Source: JAICIG01 sp035532215 (lineage in GTDB: Bacteria; Planctomycetota; Planctomycetia; Pirellulales; JAICIG01). From it: DNA of 18,843 bases. The DNA lies in contig DATKRK010000381.1 in the NCBI GenBank assembly GCA_035532215.1, positions 1 to 18,843 of the forward strand, written 5' to 3'. Both the position numbers and the translations under genes were made by a program. Positions 7,625-15,314 of the stretch are shown piece by piece. A model generated the notes under the pieces. It was not told the DNA's origin and did no database searches. It was given only the letters and a program-made list of their open reading frames with translations. Within the stretch, counting starts at the first letter, position 1. The number at the start of each line of letters is the position of its first letter.

Positions 7625-7749
7625 TTGCGATTAAAGCGACGCCATGCCGCTTATACGTTGGCGCCCGCCCTTGCGAACGGGCAACGGGAAGGCTAGCATT
7701 CCGAAAACTGCACGCGTCCGCACTACGACGAAGGGAGGCGTTTTCTCAA

Positions 7750-8040
7750 GTGACTGCGTTCCTGCAAATGTACGTGTTCGTGCTGGCCGGCTTCGTCGGC
7801 TATCAGGTGATCACGCGCGTGCCGCCGCTGTTGCACACGCCCTTGATGTCGGCCACCAACGCCATCTCGGGCATCTCGCTGGTCGGCTCGATCGTGATCG
7901 CCGGCAAAGGGGGCGACCACATGGTCAGCACCATCCTGGGCTTCGTGGCGGTCACGGCGGCCATGATCAACGTCGTCGGCGGCTTCATGATCACCGACCG
8001 CATGCTCAAGATGTTCAAACGCCACGAGCCTAAAAAGTGA
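7750..8040 (+). CDS. pntAB: NAD(P) transhydrogenase alpha subunit, membrane part (PntAB)
   Basis: A 96-residue membrane subunit of proton-translocating NAD(P) transhydrogenase, which moves hydride from NADH to NADP+ using the proton gradient. It corresponds to the C-terminal membrane domain of E. coli PntA, made here as a separate protein. Diagnostic sequence is FVLAGFVGYQVITRVPPLLHTPLMSATNAISG near the N-terminus, then helices at about 37-52 and 58-79. The tail MLKMFKRHEPKK is basic and cytoplasmic. The start is GTG at 7750, preceded by GGGAGG about ten bases upstream. Its stop overlaps the pntB start by 4 nt (GTGA), which indicates translational coupling. The soluble NAD-binding subunit PntAA normally lies directly upstream but is absent here; the preceding gene is the beta-propeller. 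Confidence 0.93.
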   Translation: MTAFLQMYVFVLAGFVGYQVITRVPPLLHTPLMSATNAISGISLVGSIVIAGKGGDHMVSTILGFVAVTAAMINVVGGFMITDRMLKMFKRHEPKK

Positions 8041-9515
8041 ACTTCGCCTATCTCGTTGCCGCCGCCGCCGTCGCCGCCGCGAATTCGCCCGAGACGACCG
8101 CGGGCAGCGTTTCGTTCAAGGAATTCCTGATCCAGGCCAGCTACCTGGCGGCCTCGGTGCTGTTCATCCTGGGCCTCAAGGGGCTGACCAACCCGGCCAA
8201 GGCCCGGCAAGGCATGCAACTGGCCGCGATCGGCATGCTGGTGGCCGTGCTGGGCACGCTGCTGCACCACGAGATCATCAGCTATACCTGGATCATCACC
8301 GGCATGGTTCTCGGTGCGGGCGTCGGCGCGGCGATTTCGATCTGGATGCCGATGACCGCCGTGCCGCAGCGAACGGCCATTTCGCACGCCTTCGGGGCCT
8401 TGGCCGCGACGATGGTCGGCATCGCACATTTTCACGACCCCGATCATGCGCCGGGCAGCGTCGAGATGACGGCGCTCGGCTTCGAAGTGCTGTTCGGTTC
8501 GCTCACGATCACCGGCAGCTTCATGGCCTTCGGCAAGCTGCAAGGCTTCATTCCCAGCCAGCCGATCACCTACAAGGGCCAGAACGCTTCGAACATTTCA
8601 ATGTTCGCCCTGGCGTTCGTGCTGTTCATCTTTCTGATCTTCAATCCCGATCCGGCGCAAACTCCGTGGACCTCGGTGGTCTTCTACCTGATGGTCGTGC
8701 TCGGCCTGACCGTGGGCGTGTTGATCGTGCTGCCGATCGGCGGCGCCGATATGCCGGTGGTGATTTCGCTGTTGAACTCCTACGCCGGGCTGGCCTCGTC
8801 GGCCACCGGCTTCGCCTTGCAGAACAACGTGCTGATCATCGCCGGCGCCCTCGACGGCGCTAGCGGCTTTCTGCTCTCGATCTTGATGAGCAAGGCCATG
8901 AACCGCTCGTTCACCAACGTGCTGTTCGGCGCCTTCGGCGGCGGCGAAGCCCCGGCGGCCGCGGCCGCTTCGACCGAAGGGCTGACGGTGCATTCGATCT
9001 CGGTCGACGACGCCGCGCTGCAACTGGCCTACGCCCGGCTGGTGATCGTCGTGCCGGGCTACGGCATGGCGGTGGCCCAGGCGCAGCACCAGGTGCGCGA
9101 GCTGGCCGAGCTGATCGAAAAGCGCGGCGGCGAAGTGAAGTACGCCATCCATCCGGTCGCCGGCCGCATGCCCGGCCACATGAACGTGCTGTTGGCCGAG
9201 GCCAACGTGCCTTACGACCGGCTCTACGACATGGAAGACATCAACGGCGAGTTCGCCCGGGCCGACGTCGCGCTGATCATCGGGGCCAACGACGTCGTGA
9301 ACCCCGCCGCCCGCAACGACCGCTCCAGCCCGATCTACGGCATGCCCATCCTCAACGCCGACCAGGCCCAGCGGATCATCGTGCTCAAGCGCAGCATGAA
9401 CCCCGGCTTCTCCGGGATCGAGAACGAGTTGTTCTACAACCCCAAGACCTCGCTGCTGTTCGGCGACGCCAAGAGCTCGCTGACGCAGTTGGTGGGGGCG
9501 GTGAAGAACGCGTAA
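8037..9515 (+). CDS. pntB: NAD(P) transhydrogenase beta subunit (PntB)
   Basis: A 492-residue beta subunit that carries the NADP(H)-binding domain III and most of the proton channel in the inner membrane. Membrane helices run from about residue 34 to 300, including the conserved stretch LPIGGADMPVVISLLNSYAG (232-251) and NNVLIIAGALDGASG (263-277). The soluble domain begins after an alanine-rich linker (304-312). It shows the NADP-binding VPGYGMAVAQAQHQ (339-352), HPVAGRMPGHMNVLLAEANVPYD (372-394), GANDVVNP (416-423) and KRSMNPGFSGIENELFY (451-467). Length is slightly above the E. coli protein because of an N-terminal extension (1-30) with an alanine-rich hydrophobic start. GTG start, overlapping pntAB by 4 nt. 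The gene ends 28 bp from the stop of the convergent blaR1-like gene, with no clear terminator between them. Confidence 0.97.
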   Translation: MNFAYLVAAAAVAAANSPETTAGSVSFKEFLIQASYLAASVLFILGLKGLTNPAKARQGMQLAAIGMLVAVLGTLLHHEIISYTWIITGMVLGAGVGAAISIWMPMTAVPQRTAISHAFGALAATMVGIAHFHDPDHAPGSVEMTALGFEVLFGSLTITGSFMAFGKLQGFIPSQPITYKGQNASNISMFALAFVLFIFLIFNPDPAQTPWTSVVFYLMVVLGLTVGVLIVLPIGGADMPVVISLLNSYAGLASSATGFALQNNVLIIAGALDGASGFLLSILMSKAMNRSFTNVLFGAFGGGEAPAAAAASTEGLTVHSISVDDAALQLAYARLVIVVPGYGMAVAQAQHQVRELAELIEKRGGEVKYAIHPVAGRMPGHMNVLLAEANVPYDRLYDMEDINGEFARADVALIIGANDVVNPAARNDRSSPIYGMPILNADQAQRIIVLKRSMNPGFSGIENELFYNPKTSLLFGDAKSSLTQLVGAVKNA

Positions 9516-9543
9516 CGGGGTTGGGGTTGCGTTTTTCAAGGCA

Positions 9544-12500
9544 TTATTTGGCGCGTACGTCAACCGGCTGTGCAAACTCGAAGTTCGTGAAGCCGAACCG
9601 ACGGCCTTTGCGAAATGCGACGCCATCCAGTTCCGGGTCGGCCGCCAGAAAGCCGCCCGGCTGCAGGCTGTCGTCCTGCACTTCGACGCCGACGAACAGT
9701 AATCCTGGCGTTCCCTCGCGCGTGATATAGAGGAACGTCGCAGTGGCTTTCGGATCGAAGGCGTCGGTCCGCTTATCGTAATGCAAGAGCAAACCGTCGG
9801 CCGGCGTTCCTTCCTCTTGCAACACCTCCACGGTGATATCGTTGGAATGCATTTTCCAACGGTCGGCGCCCAGTTCCCACGCGCGTAGGCCAATCGAACG
9901 CAGTGCAAACACGCGTTCGCCGCCGCCCGGCGGCGCATATTCGGTCCCCATCAGATCGAAGCCTTCTCGCAGCGCCCAGGCGCCGATTTCGTCGAGTTGC
10001 GGCTCGATGTTCTTCGCCCCGCGCCAACGAGCAGGCAGATCGGATACGCGGCCGGTATCGAAGTCGTAAAGCACGGTCTTCGATTTGGGATTCAACACGG
10101 ATTCCAGGACCCAGCCGCTGCTGCCGTCGTCGGTCTTGAGGTGCGCGCCTGGCGGAAGCGGCCGCGCGGACTTTTCTGCGGTGAGCTTCGGCAGATTGAC
10201 TCGCGCGTACGCCGGGTCGGCGATCCGAATTGCCCCGTTCTTTTCCCACCAGTCGGTCCAGGCTTGCGCGGTGCGCTGGTATAGTTCGCGCTTCATGCGC
10301 TGCTGCGAGGGCAGCCCGTCGAGAAAGATGTTGTAGATCTGCTCTTCTCCGAAGTTTTGGCCGGTTAGTTGCTCCAGCGTCCCGCAAATCTCTCGCACAT
10401 GACGCCCCAAGCCGTAGAGGTTTCCCCGAATCCCTGGGTCGAGATCATAGAGTTGAGCGAATTTCAAGAGTTCCGAGTCTGCGGCCTGGAGCGCCATATC
10501 GGAGCCGGGCGGCCGCAGCGTTTTCGGGATTGCCCGGATCAGCGCGGGGACCGCGCGTTTGTCGCCGATCGCCCGCAACGTGAAGCCCAGGCAACGCAAC
10601 ATCATGTCGTTTTGCGTCGCGTCGAGTTCTTCGATTAGTTCGGGCACGGCATCGGGCCCCAGATCGACGATCGCCTTCAGCGCGCGGAGCCATGAGTCCT
10701 TGAATCGCTCATTGCCAGAGTTCTGCGATTCCAGCTTGTCGAGCAAGCGGCCCGCGGGCGTGTCGCCGCGTTTGCGGGTCGAAGGCTTGATAAGCTTCCC
10801 GTTGACCGCCACGGCGCGACCTTCCTGCATCGCGTCTTCTTCTTCGGCCTGCTGGCGTAGTTTCGCCGCGAGTTGCGAGTCGGCGAGGTCGGCCGAATCC
10901 GCCAAATCGTGCTCGCCGGTACGGAAGTCGAGTCGCACGACCTGACCATCTTCGACGCTCACCACGTGCGATCCCTGGCCGTTCATCAGATAAATGTAGT
11001 TCCTGCCCGGCGCGACTCGCAAGCGATACGTGCCGTCCGCCTTAACTTCGGTCGACGTCACCGCGGCGCCCGTGCGCGGCCTGGCCGGGCCGTAGTGGGC
11101 GACGTAAAGCGGGTGCTTCTCGGATGGCGTCGGCGGCTTGTTTGTCGCGGCATCGATTACACGCCCCGTGACAAAGCCGCCTCGCACCAGGGGAATATCG
11201 GCAATCGAAACCGTTTTGCCTGGCTGGGCTTTGATCGCTTTGGCCGCGATCGCAATGCGGTCCTCGGCCTCGGTCCAGATATTGTAATGATCCTTAGTCA
11301 TTCGCAGCCGGTAGCGGCCCTGGCGGTCGGTGCGGGTTTGGAACCAGGCGTACCGTGCAACGCCCTGGGCGCTGACGACGACGTTCGCGGCCGGCCGATC
11401 GGTCACGGCGTCGACCACCACGCCCTTAACGATGGCCGGCGGGTGCAGCGTGACGTTGAACGTTTGGGGAACGGCGGTGTATTGCGCCTGCGTCCGTGCG
11501 AAGTCGGGGTGATCGAACAGCAGATTGCAGCTCGTGACGACCCGATCCTCTCGCTTTCCGCCGACGACGACCTCGGTGACGTCGCCCGCCTGCCACCGAT
11601 TGAGTCCGGCGATGGCGTATCGTCCGGCACGATCCGTGACCGCGCTAAGAATCCCCGGAAGCGGCTCCTGAAAGGCCGACGGGAGAAACACCCGCACGTC
11701 GGCAACGGGCCGGCCGGCTTCATCAGTGACGGCGCCCGAGAGCGTGCCGGGGTTATCTTTGAGCGAGAGCGACAGCTCGACCTCGTCCGCGACGTTTTCG
11801 ATCCGTTGAATGAGAGAGACGTGATTCTCGGCGGTCGTTGCCACGCACAAGTCGCCCATGCCGGAAAACGCCGTTCGGTCAATTGCCGTGTCGACCTCTT
11901 TGGCAACGAATTTTCCGTCTGCTTCCGTCTGCAAGTCGGCGACCAGAAGCGGCGGATCGAGCTGCGAGGGATAGCGAAAGATGCGCACGCGGGCGCCGGC
12001 GATCGGCTTGGCATCTTCGTCAACGCAGACGCCGCGAATCGCGATCTGTTTCAGGGCGACCGGCGCCAGAGGTACGGCGGCGTCGGCGGGCTCGCGATTC
12101 GATTCCTGAGCCGCTTGAGGTGGCGCCGCTGCGGAGGAAAACCCGTCGAAGACCCCCATTCCGCCGACAAACGTCGAGAGCCCAAGCAACAGCAGCACGA
12201 ACGCCGCAGCGCTGCCGGGCCGCGTGCGGGTGGCCGTTTTTCGCCGCGGATGGAGCAGGCCGACGATGCGTTGTTCCAGGCTCCAGCGAGTCGAGAATAG
12301 CCCGAGCAAGAGCGGCGTCGGTCGCCGTTCGACGAGCTCCAACAGCATCTCGGCGTAGCCCGCGGCGTCGCTGCGTCGGAGCACGAAGTTGTCGCAAAGC
12401 TCCTCTCGTGAGCGGTTGATGTGCCGGTTGAGCCAGGAGACGCCCGGATGCCACCAGAAAATCGTTTGTGCGGCAAGTTGGGCCACGAGAATCCAGGGGT

Positions 12501-13275
12501 CGCGGCGCGCAATGTGCGCCGTCTCGTGAATGATGATCGTGCGCAGCTTTTCCGCCGTCGCCGACTCGGCCAGCGAGCGAGGCAGCACCGCAACAAGCTT
12601 GCGGATTCCGAGCACCAGAGGCATCGGCGCCAGATCGGAGAGCATGACGGGCGGCAACCGCTGGAAGCCGAATTCGCGACAGATTTCGTCTTCGTCGCGA
12701 AGGGCCAGTCTCGTCGGCCAGGCTTCGAGCGAGCGATAAAGATAGCTCAAGTCGGAAAGCGACCGCGCGCGCCGCCAGGCGAACCAAAGGATTCCCGCGC
12801 CCCATACAGTGCTTCCGATCCACAGCACCCACGGCGCCACCGATGCCCGCCAGGTTCGAGCGTCGGCTTTTCTATCTTGCACGTCAGCGATCGCCCCTTC
12901 GGCCTCGTGCCGCAATTCGCTCGCGTCAGCGAGTCGCGAAACCGCAGGTTCAGCGTTTTCCGCTGGCGAAGTCGCGACGACGAGGGCCTTGTCCGACGGC
13001 GTCTCACCGACGAAGGCGCCATCCGGCGGCGCGGAAAGCTGGTCGCTCGCGGTCGCCAGGATTGCTGGCGACGAGTCGTCAGCGAGCAGCCAAAAGGGCC
13101 GGGGCAAAGCCAGCGCGAGCAGCGGGCTGGCAAGCACCAGAAACAGTCCGGTGACGCCGATGGCATGCCGCATTGCCGCCTGTAACTGGAAGGCGCCTAT
13201 CAAACCGATCGCTGCCAGAGTGACCGCGGTCGCTTGAACGATCGTCGCCAGCTCGAAGGCATGAAAAACGTTCAC
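9544..13275 (-). CDS. BlaR1/M56-type membrane peptidase with giant unusual sensor region
   Basis: A 1243-residue membrane protein. Residues 1-380 resemble BlaR1/MecR1: helices at about 10-28, 37-63, 148-166 and 356-375, and an M56 zinc peptidase with HETAH (250-254) and a downstream glutamate in REELCDN (290-296) as probable third ligand. BlaR1 proteins normally carry an extracytoplasmic penicillin-binding sensor after the last helix. Here residues 411 to about 795 look like carboxypeptidase-regulatory-like Ig-type repeats (for example GVCVDEDAKPIAGARVRIF, GAVTDEAGRPVADVRVFLP and GVVVDAVTDRPAANVVV). A charged linker follows, then a HEAT-like part (862-917), then an unrecognised domain (about 1040-1243). 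No penicillin-binding SxxK/KTG set was found. The GTG start at 13275 overlaps the blaI stop by 4 nt; the longer open frame lies inside blaI. It is inferred to cleave or inactivate BlaI on sensing an extracytoplasmic signal. Confidence 0.85.
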   Translation of the reverse strand: MNVFHAFELATIVQATAVTLAAIGLIGAFQLQAAMRHAIGVTGLFLVLASPLLALALPRPFWLLADDSSPAILATASDQLSAPPDGAFVGETPSDKALVVATSPAENAEPAVSRLADASELRHEAEGAIADVQDRKADARTWRASVAPWVLWIGSTVWGAGILWFAWRRARSLSDLSYLYRSLEAWPTRLALRDEDEICREFGFQRLPPVMLSDLAPMPLVLGIRKLVAVLPRSLAESATAEKLRTIIIHETAHIARRDPWILVAQLAAQTIFWWHPGVSWLNRHINRSREELCDNFVLRRSDAAGYAEMLLELVERRPTPLLLGLFSTRWSLEQRIVGLLHPRRKTATRTRPGSAAAFVLLLLGLSTFVGGMGVFDGFSSAAAPPQAAQESNREPADAAVPLAPVALKQIAIRGVCVDEDAKPIAGARVRIFRYPSQLDPPLLVADLQTEADGKFVAKEVDTAIDRTAFSGMGDLCVATTAENHVSLIQRIENVADEVELSLSLKDNPGTLSGAVTDEAGRPVADVRVFLPSAFQEPLPGILSAVTDRAGRYAIAGLNRWQAGDVTEVVVGGKREDRVVTSCNLLFDHPDFARTQAQYTAVPQTFNVTLHPPAIVKGVVVDAVTDRPAANVVVSAQGVARYAWFQTRTDRQGRYRLRMTKDHYNIWTEAEDRIAIAAKAIKAQPGKTVSIADIPLVRGGFVTGRVIDAATNKPPTPSEKHPLYVAHYGPARPRTGAAVTSTEVKADGTYRLRVAPGRNYIYLMNGQGSHVVSVEDGQVVRLDFRTGEHDLADSADLADSQLAAKLRQQAEEEDAMQEGRAVAVNGKLIKPSTRKRGDTPAGRLLDKLESQNSGNERFKDSWLRALKAIVDLGPDAVPELIEELDATQNDMMLRCLGFTLRAIGDKRAVPALIRAIPKTLRPPGSDMALQAADSELLKFAQLYDLDPGIRGNLYGLGRHVREICGTLEQLTGQNFGEEQIYNIFLDGLPSQQRMKRELYQRTAQAWTDWWEKNGAIRIADPAYARVNLPKLTAEKSARPLPPGAHLKTDDGSSGWVLESVLNPKSKTVLYDFDTGRVSDLPARWRGAKNIEPQLDEIGAWALREGFDLMGTEYAPPGGGERVFALRSIGLRAWELGADRWKMHSNDITVEVLQEEGTPADGLLLHYDKRTDAFDPKATATFLYITREGTPGLLFVGVEVQDDSLQPGGFLAADPELDGVAFRKGRRFGFTNFEFAQPVDVRAK

Positions 13276-13664
13276 GACTTGCTCCTCTTCGCTTGGGCGA
13301 TGATTTGCCGGATTCGATCCGCTTCCGCTTTCGACAGGGCGTCGCTGCCCAACAGCGCCAGCACCAATCCTTCCGCCGAGCCCCCGAAGACCGTTTCCAC
13401 GACCTTTTGCACCAAACGCTGTTGGGCGTCGGCGCGCGAGACGGTGGCGGCGTAGAGCAAGCCGCCGCTCGTCTCGCGACGAGCAAGCCAGCCCTTTTCT
13501 TCGAGCCGGGCTATCAGCGTATGCACTGTGTTGCGCGAAACGCCGCGCCGCTCGGCCAAGACCTTCCACACGTCGGCGACAGCGCACGCCTCGCGGTCCC
13601 AGATCACGTTCATGATTTCGAGCTGCGCTTCGGAAAGCGCCGGTAATTCCACGTCGCGCGCCAT
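13272..13664 (-). CDS. BlaI/MecI-family transcriptional repressor
   Basis: A 130-residue winged-helix repressor of the BlaI/MecI/CopY family. The DNA-binding domain covers about residues 8-75: LSEAQLEIMNVIWDREACAV, then ADVWKVLAERRGVSRNTVHT as the helix-turn-helix, and the wing GWLARRETSGGLLYAATVS. The C-terminal helices (about 77-125) form the dimer interface. Length and order match family norms. It overlaps the downstream M56 peptidase gene by 4 nt, the standard blaI-blaR1 arrangement, so the peptidase is its likely antagonist. The S. aureus-type Asn-Phe cleavage site is not evident. The upstream DNA has a promoter, bracketing direct repeats and a TTAGTCTAA palindrome, which fits autorepression. 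No obvious ribosome binding site precedes the ATG. Confidence 0.93.
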   Translation of the reverse strand: MARDVELPALSEAQLEIMNVIWDREACAVADVWKVLAERRGVSRNTVHTLIARLEEKGWLARRETSGGLLYAATVSRADAQQRLVQKVVETVFGGSAEGLVLALLGSDALSKAEADRIRQIIAQAKRSKS

Positions 13665-13679
13665 CGTTTTTAAACTGCG

Positions 13680-13688
13680 TTAGTCTAA
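13680..13688. promoter_or_regulatory. TTAGTCTAA palindrome in the blaI leader
   Basis: A perfect inverted repeat (TTAG-T-CTAA) lies 15 bp before the blaI start codon, in the transcribed leader if the promoter at 13737-13766 is used. Its closeness to the start would suit a repressor operator or a translation-level site. It does not match the TACAnnTGTA core known for staphylococcal BlaI, so operator status is only inferred. Confidence 0.35.
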
Positions 13689-13727
13689 TCGTCTGCGAAG
13701 CCGGCCGATCGGCTCGCTACCGACGGT

Positions 13728-13760
13728 TGTAGGCGCAATGTACCGACACCTGTAGGCGCA
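13728..13760. promoter_or_regulatory. Candidate BlaI operator: two direct repeats around the -10 box
   Basis: TGTAGGCGCA occurs at 13728-13737 and again at 13751-13760, a 23-bp period, close to two helical turns. One copy fills the -35/-10 spacer of the blaI promoter and the other abuts the downstream edge of its -10 box. On the minus strand each reads TGCGCCTACA and contributes a TACA half-site. The placement is what an autoregulated repressor operator would show; binding by BlaI is inferred. Confidence 0.45.
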
Positions 13761-13766
13761 TGTCAA
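13737..13766 (-). promoter_or_regulatory. Sigma-70-type promoter for blaI and the M56 gene
   Basis: Reading the minus strand, a perfect -35 TTGACA (13766-13761) is followed by an 18-bp spacer and a 4-of-6 -10 box TACATT (13742-13737). It lies about 72 bp before the blaI ATG, in the 153-bp space after the lhgO stop. This is the best promoter match I found in the window. Confidence 0.55.
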
Positions 13767-13817
13767 TGCCCTGTTGGCAGAAAACCCCACGCGGCTCACC
13801 GCCTACCGCCCGCCCGC

Positions 13818-15029
13818 TCACCCCAACCCAAAATTCTCCACCGCCATCTGGGCGATCGTGCGGCCGATGCTGATCGAGGCGGTGGCGGCGGGCGAGGGGG
13901 CGTTGAGAACGTGAATCATCCGAGCAGCGGGCACGATGTGGAAATCGTCGACCAGCTTGCCTTCGCTCGTCATGGCCTGGGCTCGCACGCCGGCGCCGGC
14001 CGGCTGCACGTCTTCCATTCGCAGTTCGGGAATCAGCCGCTGGAGGGCTTTGACGAAGGCCCGCTTGCTCCACGAACGGTGCAGCTCGCCGAGGCCCGTC
14101 TTCCAATATTTGCCGGCCAGCCGCCAGACGCCGGGGAAGCTCGCCATCTCCAGCGCGTCTTTCAGCGAAAAGCTGCTGCGGGTGTAGCCGTAGCGCTTCA
14201 GGGCCAGCACGGCGTTGGGCCCGGCTTCGATGCCGCCGCGGATCATCCGCGTGAAGTGGACGCCGAGAAACGGAAAGCGGGGATCGGGAACCGGGTAGAT
14301 CAGGTTCCGCACCAGAAACTCGCGGTCGGGCGTGAGCTGGTAATACTCGCCGCGAAACGGCACGACCTGTACGCCCGGCTCGACGCCGCACATCCGCGCC
14401 ACGCGATCGGCTTCGAGCCCCGCGCAGGCGATCAGGTTCTGGCAGTGGAATTCGCCTTGGGTGGTGACGAGCGTCAGCCCGTCGGGGCGCCGCTCGACCG
14501 CCCGCACGCAGGCATCGAGCCGCACGGCGGCGCCGTGCTGGGCGGCCAGCTTGCCGTAGGTCTCGGTGAGCCCGACGTAATCGGCGATGCCGGTCTCGGG
14601 CACGTGCAATCCGGCGATGCCGGCGACGTGCGGCTCGAACTCCTTGAGTTCCTCGGCCTTGAGCCGCCTGAGCCCCGTGAGGCCGTTGGTTTCGCCGCGG
14701 CGATGGAGCTCGCCGAGCATTTCGACTTCGCTCGTTTCGGTCGCCACGACGATCTTGCCGCAGCGGTCGTGGGCCACGCCGTGCTCGGCGCAGAAGCGGT
14801 ACAACGCCTCGCGGCCTTCGACGCAGTTGCGGGCCTTGAGCGAGCCGGGCTTGTAGTACAGCCCCGAATGGATCACGCCGCTGTTGTTGCCCGTTTGATG
14901 GGCGGCCAGGCGCCCTTCGGCCTCGAACACCGCCAGCTTTTTCCCATGTTCGGGCGCCAAGGCATAAGCCGTCGCCATGCCCACCACGCCCCCGCCGATG
15001 ATGCCGATTTCGAACTCGCCGTCGCTCAT
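13818..15029 (-). CDS. lhgO: L-2-hydroxyglutarate oxidase (LhgO)
   Basis: A 403-residue FAD-dependent oxidoreductase that oxidises L-2-hydroxyglutarate to 2-oxoglutarate, clearing a metabolic by-product and passing electrons to the membrane quinone pool in known members. The N-terminal Rossmann motif IGIIGGGVVGMATAYAL (8-24) binds FAD. Family-diagnostic HQTGNNSGVIHSGLYYKPGS follows (44-63), then FRGEYYQL (225-232) and PVPDPRFPFLGVHFTRMI (246-263), and a C-terminal NAPSPAATASISIGRTIA (376-393), which contacts FAD in this superfamily. Length matches family norms. The ATG start is preceded by CAGGCGATCC. It is divergent from the acidic-protein gene and separated from blaI by 153 bp containing the blaI promoter, so it is probably not in the bla operon. 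Confidence 0.95.
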   Translation of the reverse strand: MSDGEFEIGIIGGGVVGMATAYALAPEHGKKLAVFEAEGRLAAHQTGNNSGVIHSGLYYKPGSLKARNCVEGREALYRFCAEHGVAHDRCGKIVVATETSEVEMLGELHRRGETNGLTGLRRLKAEELKEFEPHVAGIAGLHVPETGIADYVGLTETYGKLAAQHGAAVRLDACVRAVERRPDGLTLVTTQGEFHCQNLIACAGLEADRVARMCGVEPGVQVVPFRGEYYQLTPDREFLVRNLIYPVPDPRFPFLGVHFTRMIRGGIEAGPNAVLALKRYGYTRSSFSLKDALEMASFPGVWRLAGKYWKTGLGELHRSWSKRAFVKALQRLIPELRMEDVQPAGAGVRAQAMTSEGKLVDDFHIVPAARMIHVLNAPSPAATASISIGRTIAQMAVENFGLG

Positions 15030-15059
15030 GGATCGCCTGGGCGGAAAAACGTCAGGTAT

Positions 15060-15081
15060 CGAGCGCGATCACGCGCGCTCG
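15060..15081. promoter_or_regulatory. Palindrome upstream of lhgO
   Basis: CGAGCGCG (15060-15067) and CGCGCTCG (15074-15081) form a perfect 8-bp inverted repeat with a 6-base centre, 30 bp before the lhgO start. It could be an operator or a leader hairpin; no regulator gene specific to it is adjacent. Confidence 0.3.
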
Positions 15082-15192
15082 TGGAGCGAGGCAGAATCGC
15101 AAGCCGCGGCCCTGAAGTCAAGCCGGGGGTGAGAGAAAGAGGCGATTTGCACGGGAGCCTCCGCCTGGGGCTCCGCGTACCAATGGCCCGGC

Positions 15193-15198
15193 TATAAT
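15193..15198 (+). promoter_or_regulatory. Possible -10 box for the acidic-protein gene
   Basis: A perfect TATAAT stands out in GC-rich surroundings, 116 bp before the downstream ATG. No good -35 hexamer is found 16-18 bp upstream, so this is a weak promoter call. Confidence 0.3.
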
Positions 15199-15314
15199 CA
15201 ACGGCAATCAACGAAGCAGCCCATCGCCACACCGGGCTAGCGCAGACGCCGGTCCTTCGCATTTCCGATCCGTGGCGGTTTCCCCAGCGGGACCGAAGGA
15301 GCGACTCAGGGATC

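Noticed and set aside
7542..7749. Possible remnant of pntAA
   Set aside because: No Rossmann-like or other PntAA-like peptide is found in any frame; only palindromes are present.
8598..9938. 446-codon minus-strand open frame
   Set aside because: It is antisense to pntB and out of frame with the M56 gene. It is a histidine/glutamine-rich shadow.
10873..12300. 475-codon plus-strand open frame
   Set aside because: It is antisense to the M56-type gene, which has a consistent domain series on the other strand.
13276..13587. 104-residue N-terminal extension of the M56 protein
   Set aside because: It lies in a different frame inside blaI, is arginine-rich and carries no motif. The GTG at 13275 overlapping the blaI stop is the natural start.
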